Program-made: the position numbers and the translations under genes
Notes under the pieces: generated by a model
What the model saw: only the letters and a program-made list of their open reading frames with translations
The model's database searches: none
What the model was told of the DNA's origin: nothing
Origin: DASUPK01 sp963833375
GTDB lineage: Bacteria > Actinomycetota > Thermoleophilia > Solirubrobacterales > 70-9
Direction of reading: 5' to 3'
Length of the DNA stretch: 64,000 nucleotides
Assembly (NCBI GenBank): GCA_963833375.1
Contig: CAWHXR010000001.1
Location: forward strand, 496,001-560,000
Part shown: one piece after another, positions 1-8,331 of the stretch
How positions within the stretch are numbered: the stretch's first letter is position 1
How the letters are laid out: each line of letters begins with the position of its first letter

Positions 1-304
1 TGGCGAAGAAGGTCGGCTCCTTGGGCGGGTCGATCCCCGCCTCCGCGGCATGGGAGCGGTAGTTGAGGCCGATGCAGACGATCTTGTCCGGATCGGGGAC
101 GGGCGGCAGCAGCTCGGCGCCGGAGACGGACCGTGCGTCCGTTCCCTCCAGCTTCTGGCCGAGCTCGTCGATGCGCTCGCCCGCGATCAGCCCCCTGATG
201 CCCACGCGATCGACCCCGAGTACCTCCCCCGCATCGATCACGCCGTCGCCGGTCTGGACTCCGGCACGCACCTCGCCGTCGCTCCGATAGCTCACCAGCC
301 GCAT
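1..304 (-). CDS. FAH-superfamily hydrolase/isomerase, 5' part only
   Basis: Only the first 101 residues lie in the window; the gene runs off the left edge. The N-terminus MRLVSYRSDGEVRAGV and the later stretch DPDKIVCIGLNYRSHAAE match the fumarylacetoacetate hydrolase superfamily, where a short lead-in is followed by a 'GLNYxxHAxE' segment that opens the catalytic domain. Family members cleave, decarboxylate or isomerise acylpyruvate-like compounds, often in aromatic catabolism, in the cytoplasm with a divalent metal. The specific substrate cannot be told because the metal-binding region is outside the window. The ATG at 304-302 is the first in-frame start; the upstream ribosome-binding site is weak (AGGGTGG). 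Family assignment is firm, function is not. Confidence 0.85.
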   Translation of the reverse strand, partial: MRLVSYRSDGEVRAGVQTGDGVIDAGEVLGVDRVGIRGLIAGERIDELGQKLEGTDARSVSGAELLPPVPDPDKIVCIGLNYRSHAAEAGIDPPKEPTFFA

Positions 305-409
305 TCCGGCCACCCTAGTCCGTCTCGTGGGCATCCCGCTGCCGGGTTCGTTAGGTTCCCGCGCCATCGGAGGGGGTCAATTCCCCGGAACCAAGAAGCG
401 GAGGCGCGA

Positions 410-619
410 ATGGCAGAAGGAACCGTCAAGTGGTTCAGCAGCGAAAAGGGATACGGCTTCATCACGCCGGACGACGGGGGCAAGGACCTCTTCGTCCACT
501 TCTCGAGCATCGGTGGGGACGGCTATCGCTCGCTGAACGATGGCGGGCGGGTGAGCTACGAGTCCGAGGAGGGCCCCAAGGGCCCGGTCGCCACGAACGT
601 TTCCGAGCTGAGCGGCTAG
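410..619 (+). CDS. cspA: Cold-shock domain protein
   Basis: A 69-residue single cold-shock domain beginning MAEGTVKWFSSEKGYGFI. It carries both RNA-binding signatures of the family: the RNP1-like KGYGFI near residues 13-18 and the RNP2-like LFVHFS near residues 27-32. Length is the usual one for a stand-alone CspA-type protein, a single-stranded nucleic-acid chaperone acting in the cytoplasm. The open frame extends far upstream, but the ATG at 410 is preceded by a good ribosome-binding site (GCGGAGG) and starts exactly at the domain, so upstream starts are rejected. A short perfect hairpin follows the stop, then tRNA-Asp. Highly confident. Confidence 0.97.
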   Translation: MAEGTVKWFSSEKGYGFITPDDGGKDLFVHFSSIGGDGYRSLNDGGRVSYESEEGPKGPVATNVSELSG

Positions 620-630
620 CCTGCAGCGAG

Positions 631-651
631 TGCGGCGGACGGTTCGCCGCA
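631..651 (+). terminator. Short GC hairpin after the cold-shock gene
   Basis: A perfect 7-bp stem (TGCGGCG at 631-637, CGCCGCA at 645-651) with a 7-nt loop lies 11 nt after the cold-shock stop codon and just before tRNA-Asp. There is no T-run, so it would be an actinobacterial-type terminator or a processing hairpin; this is inferred only from position and stem strength. Confidence 0.4.
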
Positions 652-658
652 AGCCCTC

Positions 659-732
<74 letters not shown>

Positions 733-1115
733 TTCGCTGAAGTGCCTGCAATTGGGGGAGTTTCGCGACCGCAGGCGCAGGCCAGGACGGCTCACCTCGC
801 CCGGTAGTGGCCTGGACGCCCTCGGAGCCTGTCTCGGCCTCGCCGTCCCGCTCTCGATCGAGCGGATCGAGGCGACCGGCGATCGACCTGAGCGCACCAC
901 CAAGCAGGGTCCCGTAGTGGCGCCCGATCATCCGATGGGACGGGTCGCCTGTGCCTGCATCCTCCCGATCCGTGCCTGGGGGCATTCTTGCGCGACGCGC
1001 TGAGCGCTCTCAAGAAACCGGGGCGTGAAGCAGCTCGCTGAGGACTTCCAGCCCCGTATCCCTGCGGGTCGGGCGGGCGCTTACCTCGGGTACATGGACT
1101 AGATAGTCGGCGAGG

Positions 1116-1164
1116 GGAAGCGGCCCGCGTACGGGATCCGGATAATCGGTACGGGGCCGCTTCC
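1116..1164. repeat. Long inverted repeat (hairpin)
   Basis: The left arm at 1116-1132 (GGAAGCGGCCCGCGTAC) and right arm at 1149-1164 (GTACGGGGCCGCTTCC) pair along about 16 bp with one bulged base, around a 16-nt loop. No T-run follows on either strand. It lies in gene-free DNA, so it could be a bidirectional terminator or a REP-like element. Confidence 0.6.
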
Positions 1165-1222
1165 GGTGCATCCAGAGAGGCGGTAGCCGGAGAGTGCTCC
1201 GAACCGCCCCTCTCGAAACCAC

Positions 1223-1254
1223 GGTACCCGTACCCACTGGTTGGTATCGGTACC
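1223..1254. repeat. GGTACC-bounded imperfect palindrome
   Basis: GGTACCCGTACC at 1223-1234 is inverted as GGTATCGGTACC at 1243-1254 (10 of 12 positions pair, 8-nt spacer). It sits about 120 bp upstream of the GNAT start and could be an operator for the 1.4-3.6 kb operon; this is inference from symmetry and position. Confidence 0.45.
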
Positions 1255-1357
1255 TCCCTTTCATCGGGCTTGATCGGTTCGCCAATTGGAGGCCACGGGG
1301 ATCGTCACCCTGCGATCATCCGGCGGCTGTCAGACGCGAGGAACCCGGCCTGGCGGT

Positions 1358-1363
1358 TAGCGT
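1358..1363 (+). promoter_or_regulatory. Candidate -10 for a leaderless GNAT transcript
   Basis: TAGCGT, a TAnnnT-type -10 hexamer, ends 7 nt before the ATG at 1371. The start has no ribosome-binding site, which fits leaderless transcription as is common in actinobacteria. No clear -35 is visible. Confidence 0.35.
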
Positions 1364-1370
1364 GGTGGCC

Positions 1371-2426
1371 ATGGCGAAGATCCGACCATTCACACGGGGT
1401 GATCTATCAGCGGTGGCGGCGTTGGTGGAGGCGCGCCTCCCGGGGTGGATCTGGGGCGAATCCCTGTTGGCCGAGACCCTGGTCGACCATCCGTGGGCGG
1501 ATCCGGAGCTGCCATCGCTCGTGGCGCTGGACGAGCGTGATGAGGTCATCGGATTCATGGGCGCTCAGGTGCGACGCCTGCGCCTCGACGAACGCCCGCT
1601 GCGCGGAGTCTGCTGCTCTCACCTCGTCGTCGCGGCCGATCGCCGCGCCGGTCTCGCAGGCACACTCCTTTTGCGCCAGATGCTCGCCGGGCCCCAGGAC
1701 CTCAGCTGGACCGACACTGCGACCGACGCCGTCGTGCGCATGTGGCGAGGGTTCGGCGGCCACCGGGACTATTCACGTTCCTGTGACTGGATGCTCGTGC
1801 TGAAGCCCCTTCACTGGGCGGGCCTGATTCTGAGGGCGAGGGCGCGGCGGCAAGCGCTCGGTCGCTGGCTGACGCCCGTCGCCGCGCTTCCGATCCAGGC
1901 AGTGGGGCCGCGGCTCATGCCGCGCGCCTTCCCCGCTCCTCCTCCGGACGTCAGGGCCGAAGAGGCGACGGTCGCCGCCATCGTCGCGCAGCTTCCGGCC
2001 CTGACCCGCAACGTGCGCCTGCGAGTCGATTACGATCGGGCGCACCTCGAATGTCTGTTCGCGCAGCTGGAGGCCGCGGTCGGCCCGGTCGTGCGCCGGC
2101 TCGTCCACCGCGGTGGAAGCCCGATCGGCTGGTACGCATACGTGCGGCAGCCGTCCGGCGTGAGCCGCGTGCTGCACCTCTCCGCGCTCGAGGCCGAGAC
2201 GGACGCGGTCGTCGGTGAGCTCGTCGAACACGCGCGGGCGGACGGCAGCGCCGTATTGACCGGACGCGCCGAGCCCTATCTCTATTGGCCACTGCGCCGC
2301 CGTTTCGCGGTGCTGGGGTTCGCCCGCCAGCCGGTCGTTCACACGCGCGATCCTGAGATCCGCGGTCTGCTGGCGACGAGCTCCTCACTCCTCACCGTCC
2401 TCGACGGCGAATGGTTCGGGACCTGA
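1371..2426 (+). CDS. GNAT-family acetyltransferase-like protein
   Basis: A 351-residue protein. The first 150 residues look like a GNAT acyltransferase domain: a conserved opening (MAKIRPFTRGDLSAVAAL), a central strand LRGVCCSHLVVAAD, and the acetyl-CoA-binding loop DRRAGLAGTLLL at about residues 90-101, a form of the Q/RxxGxG/A motif. The C-terminal half is less clear and may be a second degenerate GNAT fold. It would transfer an acyl group from a CoA or carrier-protein thioester to an amine. The ATG at 1371 fits the domain start. It is followed within 17 bp by the formyltransferase and then the acyl carrier protein, so it probably acts in the same pathway. Family likely; substrate unknown. 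Confidence 0.8.
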   Translation: MAKIRPFTRGDLSAVAALVEARLPGWIWGESLLAETLVDHPWADPELPSLVALDERDEVIGFMGAQVRRLRLDERPLRGVCCSHLVVAADRRAGLAGTLLLRQMLAGPQDLSWTDTATDAVVRMWRGFGGHRDYSRSCDWMLVLKPLHWAGLILRARARRQALGRWLTPVAALPIQAVGPRLMPRAFPAPPPDVRAEEATVAAIVAQLPALTRNVRLRVDYDRAHLECLFAQLEAAVGPVVRRLVHRGGSPIGWYAYVRQPSGVSRVLHLSALEAETDAVVGELVEHARADGSAVLTGRAEPYLYWPLRRRFAVLGFARQPVVHTRDPEIRGLLATSSSLLTVLDGEWFGT

Positions 2427-2443
2427 GAAACCGCCCGGACTCG

Positions 2444-3397
2444 ATGCAGCTCACCGTTGCGCTCGCAGCCGAGGAGGCGGCAGGTGGCCAGGCGCTGAGG
2501 TTGCTGGCCGCGCGCGGCCACACCGTGGCTGCGGTCTTCAGCGATTCTCGGGGAGCCGCCAGGGGCGCCACGGTCAGCAGCGTCGCGGATAACCTGGGGA
2601 TCCCCGTGCGCCCGGCGGCGGAGGTCCGCGATCCGGCCCTGGCGGGCGAGCTCCGCGAGACCGGTGTGGAGCTGCTGCTCAACATCCACTCGCTGTACAT
2701 CGTCGATGTCGAGGTGCTGGCAGCGCCCCCCTTGGGCGCATACAACCTCCACCCGGGTCCGCTGCCCGAGCGCGCCGGCCTGAACGCTCCGAGCTGGGCG
2801 CTGTATGAGGGCGACGAGCTTCACGGAGTGACGCTGCATCGCATGACGCCGGGAGTCGACGAGGGGGCGATCGCCTTCGCGGAGCGCTTTCAGGTCGGGC
2901 CGCGCGATACGGCGCTCAAGGTGATGACGGAATGTGTGCGCCGCGGGCTGCCGCTGGTGGAGCGGCTGCTCGACTTGGCCGAGCGCGGCGAGCCGATCCC
3001 CGCCCATCCTCAGGACCTCGCCCGCCGGCGGTGGTTCGATGCCGGACCGCCCGAGGGCGGTCGCCTGGACTGGGACCGCCCGGCGCGCCAGGTCGCGGAC
3101 TTCGTGCGCGCCTGCGACTACGGACCGTTCCCCTCGCCCTGGGGATTTCCCCGCTGCGAAGCGGGCGGGCGGGAGATCGCCATCGCCGCGGCAGAGGCCC
3201 TGTCGGAGGAGACGGACGCGCAGACCGGTCTGGTGGCAGCGGGGCAGGGCGGCGGCAGGCTCGTGGCGGCGGCCGACGCCTGGGTGCGCGTCGACCGGGT
3301 AGAGGTCGCGGGTAGACGGATCGCAGCGGCTGAGGTCCTACGCCCCGGCGAGCGGCTGCATCCAGCCCGCGAAGTCAAGCAACGGGAACATCGATGA
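2444..3397 (+). CDS. Methionyl-tRNA-formyltransferase-like N-formyltransferase
   Basis: A 317-residue protein with the formyltransferase catalytic signature: Asn101 and His103 in YNLHPGPLPERAG and Asp139 in MTPGVDEGAI. These form the Asn-His-Asp triad of enzymes that use 10-formyltetrahydrofolate. A C-terminal Fmt_C-like part starts near RLDWDRPARQVADFVRAC. The sequence is closer in style to ArnA/sugar-amine formyltransferases than to housekeeping Fmt, and its neighbours are not translation genes. I therefore infer it formylates an amine on a small metabolite or on an ACP-bound intermediate. Start is uncertain: ATG 2444 fits the family's first strand; ATG 2411 would overlap the upstream gene by 16 bp. 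Its stop overlaps the ACP start by 4 bp, implying translational coupling. Confidence 0.85.
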   Translation: MQLTVALAAEEAAGGQALRLLAARGHTVAAVFSDSRGAARGATVSSVADNLGIPVRPAAEVRDPALAGELRETGVELLLNIHSLYIVDVEVLAAPPLGAYNLHPGPLPERAGLNAPSWALYEGDELHGVTLHRMTPGVDEGAIAFAERFQVGPRDTALKVMTECVRRGLPLVERLLDLAERGEPIPAHPQDLARRRWFDAGPPEGGRLDWDRPARQVADFVRACDYGPFPSPWGFPRCEAGGREIAIAAAEALSEETDAQTGLVAAGQGGGRLVAAADAWVRVDRVEVAGRRIAAAEVLRPGERLHPAREVKQREHR

Positions 3398-3642
3398 CCG
3401 ATTTGACTGAGGTCGTGCTCGGGATCTTCCGAGACGAGCTCAGCATCGAGGTCCCTGGGCCGGACGTGGACGTGATCGAGACGGGCCTGCTCGACTCCCT
3501 TGGCTTGGTCACGCTCGTGGTCGAACTCGAGCAGCGTTGCGGCGTCCAGATACCGTTTGAAACCCTGGAGGTGGATGACTTCCGCACGACACGCTCGATC
3601 GTCCGTCTCGTCGAGGCGCGGCAGAAGGAGTCGGCGAAGTGA
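3394..3642 (+). CDS. Stand-alone acyl/peptidyl carrier protein
   Basis: An 82-residue four-helix carrier protein. The phosphopantetheine attachment site is Ser35 in TGLLDSLGLV, the DSL motif of ACP/PCP domains. The later helix QIPFETLEVDDFRT matches the usual 'E-x2-DDF-x-T' region, as in DltC and stand-alone PCPs. It overlaps the formyltransferase by 4 bp (ATGA). Its stop is only 40 bp from the converging stop of an adenylation enzyme, its probable loading partner. A weak 6-bp inverted repeat (CTGACC/GGTCAG, 3659-3686) lies between the two converging stops. Confident as a carrier protein; the attached acyl group is unknown. Confidence 0.93.
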   Translation: MTDLTEVVLGIFRDELSIEVPGPDVDVIETGLLDSLGLVTLVVELEQRCGVQIPFETLEVDDFRTTRSIVRLVEARQKESAK

Positions 3643-3682
3643 CGGTCCCGCCACCACCCTGACCGCGGTGCTCTCGCCCTGG

Positions 3683-5275
3683 TCAGCTTGCCTTCGTCGT
3701 CTCGAGATCGATGCTCTCGCGCAACGCGCGCCGGTCGATCTTCCCGTTGGCGTTCTTCGGCAGCGCGTCGAAGGCCAACCAGCGCGTTGGCAGCATGTAG
3801 GCGGGCAGCGAGCGCGCCAGCGCAGCGCGTAGCTGCGGAGGCGCCACCTCCGTCTCTCCCGGCACGTAAGCGCAGCAGATGGCGTTGGCTTCGAAGCCCT
3901 GGGTTTCCACCGCGACCACGGCGCATTCGCGCAGCTCGCCGAGCGCGTTGAGCGCACTTTCGATCTCGCCGAGCTCGATGCGATAGCCGCGATGCTTGAT
4001 CTGCGAGTCAACGCGGCCGGCGCAGCCGAACAGCCCGTCCTCGCCAACCCAGCCAAGGTCGCCCGTGCGATAGATCCGGCCGTTGCCGCCCGGGTCCGGG
4101 ATGAACGCGGCCGCGGACTTCTCCGCGTCCCGCCAGTACCCCGGGCTCAGCCCGACCCCCCCGATGAAGATCTCCCCGATCTCGTTGGGCGGCAGTGGTC
4201 GGCGCTCCTCGTCGAGCACGAGCAGCCTCTCGCCGGGGCAAGGTACCCCGATCGGGACGGGCTCCGTCTCGACCTCCGGCACGGCGGGAACGTCGAAGTA
4301 GCTCGAGGCGATGGTCGTTTCGGTCGGGCCATAGAGGTTCGTGTATTGGGCGTGCGGGACGCGTCGCATCCACTCAGCGAGCACCGGCGTGGGCATCGCC
4401 TCGCCGCAGAACAGGACGCGCTTCAGGGTCTGGAAATCGTGATTCTCGATCGCGCCTGAACGCACCATGAAGGCGAGAGTCGAGGGGACGGAGAACCATT
4501 GGTCCAGGGCGCTGTCACGGATGAAGTCGGCCAGCGCACCGGGCAGCATGTTCGCAGCCGCGGGCACCAGATGGAGCTCCGCTCCGGCCTTCAGGGTCGC
4601 GTAGATGTCAAAGGTCGAAAGGTCGAAGTGCAGCGGGGGGTGTCCGGAGATTCGTTCGCCCCGCGCGGTGCCGAAGTGCTCCACCGCCCAGTCCACGAAG
4701 GCGCTCACCATCGCATGCGTAATCTGAACGCCCTTCGGCACCCCGGTCGAGCCGGACGTGAACAGGATGTGGGCAAGCTGCTCCGGGCTTCCGCCACCCT
4801 CGAGCCGATCGTCCGGTAGACGGGCCCAGTCGGCCGGACCGTACTCAGCGGTGAGGCGCTCGCCGCCAGACCACTCGGGATCAACAGAGATGACCCGAAC
4901 CCCGTCGAGCGCACCCTCGTCGGCGAGCCCATCGAGCAACCCGGACGCCGCGCCGGCGGTGAGCACGGCGCGCGGTTCGGCGGAGTCGATCACCAGGGCG
5001 GCCCTCGGTGGCGGGCTGTCGAGATCAACGGGGACGTACGCTGCCGAGGCCTCGAGCACCGCGTGCACACCGATGATCGCCGGCGGCGACTTGGGCACCA
5101 TGAGCGCAACGCGGTCACCCGGCGCGACCCCGGCCTCCACCAGGATGCGCGCCAGTCTCCGGCTCTCGGAAACGAGCCGGCCATAGGTGAGGCGCTCGTC
5201 CCCGAGCACGACCGCGGTCGCGCCCGCGTCCAGCGCGGCCGAGCGAGCCGCGTACTCGTGCAGGAGGGGGCTCAT
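3683..5275 (-). CDS. Amino-acid adenylation (A-domain/DltA-like) enzyme
   Basis: A 530-residue stand-alone ANL-superfamily adenylation enzyme. Visible core motifs are A3 LFTSGSTGVPKG (about 171-182), A4 HFDLSTFDIY with Asp218 in the position that binds the amino-acid alpha-amine, A5 NLYGPTETT, A7/A8 YRTGDLGWVGEDG and KHRGYRIELGEIE, and A10 NANGKIDRRAL with the catalytic Lys512. The Asp in A4 and the overall form resemble DltA and NRPS A-domains, so the substrate is probably an amino acid, loaded onto the neighbouring carrier protein. The ATG at 5275 overlaps the upstream monooxygenase stop by 4 bp (ATGA), making the two a coupled operon. The frame is open further upstream, but that DNA belongs to the monooxygenase. 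Confidence 0.93.
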   Translation of the reverse strand: MSPLLHEYAARSAALDAGATAVVLGDERLTYGRLVSESRRLARILVEAGVAPGDRVALMVPKSPPAIIGVHAVLEASAAYVPVDLDSPPPRAALVIDSAEPRAVLTAGAASGLLDGLADEGALDGVRVISVDPEWSGGERLTAEYGPADWARLPDDRLEGGGSPEQLAHILFTSGSTGVPKGVQITHAMVSAFVDWAVEHFGTARGERISGHPPLHFDLSTFDIYATLKAGAELHLVPAAANMLPGALADFIRDSALDQWFSVPSTLAFMVRSGAIENHDFQTLKRVLFCGEAMPTPVLAEWMRRVPHAQYTNLYGPTETTIASSYFDVPAVPEVETEPVPIGVPCPGERLLVLDEERRPLPPNEIGEIFIGGVGLSPGYWRDAEKSAAAFIPDPGGNGRIYRTGDLGWVGEDGLFGCAGRVDSQIKHRGYRIELGEIESALNALGELRECAVVAVETQGFEANAICCAYVPGETEVAPPQLRAALARSLPAYMLPTRWLAFDALPKNANGKIDRRALRESIDLETTKAS

Positions 5276-6282
5276 TCGGCGCTCGCCCGAGCGCGCTCGA
5301 AGGCGGTACCGGTGTGTTCGAGCTCCTCGCGATCGGGCGGGATGTCGAGGATGAAGGTGGCGAAACCGGCCTCCATGTAGCGCGCCAGCTCGGCGCCAAC
5401 CCGCTCGTGGCTGCCCACCAGGTAGGGGCAGAAGGTCTGACCTTGGTTGAACGGGCCCAGCCAATAGGGGTTCTCCTCGTCCTCTTCCCCTTTCTCGCGC
5501 TTCGAGAGCTCGCGATGCCAGTGGGAGTCCGAGACCTTCATCGCCAGCTGATGTTTGACCTCGCCCTTGCGGTCCTCGGGGAAGCGCTCGCGCGCAACCC
5601 GCCAGGCGTCCTCGGCGCTCTCGCGCGCGACCACGCCGACCCGCACGCCGACGCCGCCCGCCGGCCGTGACACGCTCTCGCGTTGCTCGTCCTCAACCGG
5701 CTTTGGATACCGGACAGCGAGCGCTCCGATCTCCGCAGCGGCGGCGAGGCCGGCCGGTGAGGAGCCCGAGATCGTCAGTCCGGGCGCCAGCTCGGGGGGC
5801 AGCGGCGGCGTCAGACGCAGGTTCTTCACCTTGTACCACCGTCCCTCGAAGGTCACCGTCTCGCCCTTCAACAGGCCGGTGATGATCTGGGCGTATTCGA
5901 CCGTTCGGTTGTAGCGGTCGTCGTGGGGCGTCTCGTCACCGAGTGCGAGCAGATCGTTGCGGAACCCACCGGCGACCAAGTTGAGGTCTGTCGCGCGCCC
6001 GTGCAGGTAGGCCAGCGACGTCACCATCTTGGCGACGCTGTACGGGCTCATATACACCGCTTGCACGGCCACGAGCGGCCGCAGCTGTTGGGTTGCCTCG
6101 ATCACCAGCTGAGCCACGAGCCAGGGGTCCGCGATCCCGTTGTCGGTGTAGACAAGGATCCCGTGGCAACCCGCCTCTTCACTCCATCGGGCGACGTCCG
6201 CCACGCGGTTCCTGTACTCGGCGGCGTCGACGTCCTTGCTCTGGGGACACGTCGCGTAAATCCGCAGGTCCTGCCGTTCCAT
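5272..6282 (-). CDS. Luciferase-like (LLM) flavin-dependent monooxygenase
   Basis: A 336-residue protein of the bacterial luciferase/SsuD superfamily. Features are the strand-helix start RIYATCPQS, the barrel segment GCHGILVYTDNGIADPW, the LLM signature region YLHGRATDLNLVAGGFRNDL, and the C-terminal insert typical of alkanesulfonate-monooxygenase relatives. Such enzymes use reduced FMN and O2 to hydroxylate or oxidise small substrates; several act on carrier-protein-bound intermediates. It is the first gene of a two-gene operon with the adenylation enzyme, so the likely substrate is an aminoacyl thioester on the ACP (inference). Start ATG at 6282 has no strong ribosome-binding site. Family confident, role inferred. 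Confidence 0.9.
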   Translation of the reverse strand: MERQDLRIYATCPQSKDVDAAEYRNRVADVARWSEEAGCHGILVYTDNGIADPWLVAQLVIEATQQLRPLVAVQAVYMSPYSVAKMVTSLAYLHGRATDLNLVAGGFRNDLLALGDETPHDDRYNRTVEYAQIITGLLKGETVTFEGRWYKVKNLRLTPPLPPELAPGLTISGSSPAGLAAAAEIGALAVRYPKPVEDEQRESVSRPAGGVGVRVGVVARESAEDAWRVARERFPEDRKGEVKHQLAMKVSDSHWHRELSKREKGEEDEENPYWLGPFNQGQTFCPYLVGSHERVGAELARYMEAGFATFILDIPPDREELEHTGTAFERARASAE

Positions 6283-6495
6283 TCAGCGCTGTCCTTCGCC
6301 TCGCTTCACGATCCCCACCCTCGCACCGTCGGCGCTCACTCGCAAAGCGCCTCGCTCAGAGAATGCTCGCGCTGGCCGCCATCGAGCGGATGTTAATGCT
6401 GATCCCGCGACTTCCGCATGGCGAGCAGACCCTTACCCAGGCGAGCTGCGGGTGGCTACAGGGATTTTCCCGCGATCGGTGAAACTGCCCCACCT

Positions 6496-8187
6496 ATGGG
6501 AGCCCCACGTCTCGCGGTCGCCGCCGCCGTGATTGTGCTCGCCGCCCTCCCCGTCTCGGCATGGGCCGAAGGGGCGATCCCGGCCGATCCGGCCGACCAG
6601 CCCCCCTTCGACGGTGGGCAGACCTACCGGCTGTCGGTGCCGCCGTCGGGGTCCAAGCCGCCGCCCGGCTTCACGCTCGACGCGCGCCGGGTCGCGACGA
6701 TCGCCACCAATGCCGTCAGCGGCGATCTCGGCGGGCGTGCGCACCGGGTCCGCGTCCGGACCCGGCTCGGCTCGGACGGCCGGAACCAGTGGCAGGTCGA
6801 CTTCTACGAGCTCAATGGGGACGACGTCGCCGAGGTCGTGGTCGACGACGCGAGCGGGGAGGTCGTCGAGAAGTGGACCGGCTCGCAGGTCGACACCAAG
6901 CTGGCCCGCGGCTACCAGGGGGCGGTGTCCGGGAAGGTCAATCGCTGGTGGATCTGGCTGCCGCTCTGCGTCCTCTTCCTCGCGCCCTTCGTCGATCCAC
7001 GCCGCCCGCTGCGGCTGATCCACCTGGACCTGCTCGCCCTGCTCGGCTTCAGCGGATCGCTCTTCTTCTTCAACAAGGCGGAGATCGGCGTCTCGGTCGC
7101 GCTCGTCTATCCCGTGCTCGCCTACGTCTTCCTGCGGATGCTGATCGCCGGGTTCTGGCCGACCGAGAGCAGGGACCGACTGCTGCCGTTTGCGCGACGA
7201 GGCTGGCTGGTGGCGGGGATCGTCGCCCTGGCCGCCTTCCACACCGCGTACATCGCGACGGAGGGCAAGGTGATCGACGTCGGGCTCGCCGGCGTGATCG
7301 GCGCCGACCGGCTGACGCAGGGCGAGGAGATCTACAGCGAGGATTTCTCCCAGGGCCTGCCGCCGAGCTCCGACGTGCGTGGGGACGTCTACGGGCCGGT
7401 CAACTACCTCGCCTACGTCCCGTTCGAGCAGGCGTTCCCATGGAGCGGCCACTGGGACGAGGTCTCGGCGGCGCGTGCCGCCGCGCTCGGCTTCGAGCTG
7501 CTCACCGCCCTGTTGCTCTTCGGGCTAGGGCGCCGGCTGCGGGCGGGGCCCGCGGGTAGCACGCTGGGCATAGCCCTGGCCTATGCGTGGCTCGCCTACC
7601 CCTTCACGATGTACACGCTGGGCTCGAGCTTCAACGATTCGCTGGTGGCGATGCTCGTGGTCTGCTGCCTGCTGGTGCTCTCCTCTCCGCCCGCGCGCGG
7701 CGCCGCCTCGGCGCTCGCCGGCTTGACCAAGTTCGGCCCGCTGGTGCTGGCGCCGCTGTTCGCGGCCGGCCATGGAGACAGGCGCGTCCGGCCGCTGGTC
7801 GTCTTCGCGCTCGTCTTCCTCTTCACCGCAGCGGTCGTCACGATCCCGCTGCTCCCCGACGGCGGCTTCCGCGAGCTGTACGACCGCTCGCTCGGGTACC
7901 AGGCCTCGCGCGGCTCGCCGTTCAGCGTCTGGGGCCAGGCGCCCTCGCTGCACGCGCTGCAGACGCTCAGCAAGGTGCTCGCGGTGGGGCTCGCGGCGCT
8001 CTTCTTCTTCGTCCCCCGGCGGCGCACTACGACGCAGGTCGCGGCCTTGGCGGCAGCCCTGCTGATCGCCGTGCAGGTGACCGCGAATCACTGGTTCTAT
8101 CCGTACGTCGTCTGGTTCGCGCCACTCGTCCTGGTGGCCCTGTTCGCGCAGCGGCGCGGTCCGGAGTCGGCCTTCCGCGCTCGCTGA
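6496..8187 (+). CDS. Polytopic membrane protein, glycosyltransferase-87-like, with periplasmic PepSY-like head
   Basis: A 563-residue protein. A signal peptide (LAVAAAVIVLAALPVSAWA) is followed by an extracytoplasmic domain of about 110 residues resembling a PepSY/YpeB fold (WQVDFYELNGDDVAEVVVDD). About ten membrane segments follow, beginning at WWIWLPLCVLFLAPFV. In the membrane part, an acidic loop GDVYGPVNYLAYVPFE resembles the 'YPP/YGP' loop of DUF2029/GT87 polyprenyl-phosphate-dependent mannosyltransferases. It may therefore transfer a sugar or other group to surface glycans. The ATG at 6496 is preferred over 6418 because it starts the signal peptide. It stands alone between a divergent operon and the peptidase-E pair. 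Function is tentative. Confidence 0.7.
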   Translation: MGAPRLAVAAAVIVLAALPVSAWAEGAIPADPADQPPFDGGQTYRLSVPPSGSKPPPGFTLDARRVATIATNAVSGDLGGRAHRVRVRTRLGSDGRNQWQVDFYELNGDDVAEVVVDDASGEVVEKWTGSQVDTKLARGYQGAVSGKVNRWWIWLPLCVLFLAPFVDPRRPLRLIHLDLLALLGFSGSLFFFNKAEIGVSVALVYPVLAYVFLRMLIAGFWPTESRDRLLPFARRGWLVAGIVALAAFHTAYIATEGKVIDVGLAGVIGADRLTQGEEIYSEDFSQGLPPSSDVRGDVYGPVNYLAYVPFEQAFPWSGHWDEVSAARAAALGFELLTALLLFGLGRRLRAGPAGSTLGIALAYAWLAYPFTMYTLGSSFNDSLVAMLVVCCLLVLSSPPARGAASALAGLTKFGPLVLAPLFAAGHGDRRVRPLVVFALVFLFTAAVVTIPLLPDGGFRELYDRSLGYQASRGSPFSVWGQAPSLHALQTLSKVLAVGLAALFFFVPRRRTTTQVAALAAALLIAVQVTANHWFYPYVVWFAPLVLVALFAQRRGPESAFRAR

Positions 8188-8331
8188 CCGCCGCCGGGTG
8201 CTGCCCGGCCAGGCGCGGATTTCGACAGCCGGTCGACGGCCCACGAGCGATCTTTCGACACCTGTCCAACGACCGGGACCGGCTCCGTGCGGACAATTTC
8301 CCCGATAGCCCACGGGATCGGGGGTGGAGCC

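Larger units (their letters stand above)
733..1370. other. Gene-free stretch with two inverted repeats
   Basis: About 640 bp between tRNA-Asp and the GNAT gene. Open frames exist on both strands, as expected at this GC content, but none shows a recognisable family, a ribosome-binding site or a sensible start. The only structures I see are two strong inverted repeats (1116-1164 and 1223-1254) and a candidate -10 element just before the GNAT start. It may hold a decayed gene or regulatory DNA. Confidence 0.5.

Noticed and set aside
733..1285. Possible small genes on either strand (e.g. minus 1010-1285)
   Set aside because: No ribosome-binding site, family signature or sensible composition; the region is better explained by inverted repeats and intergenic DNA.
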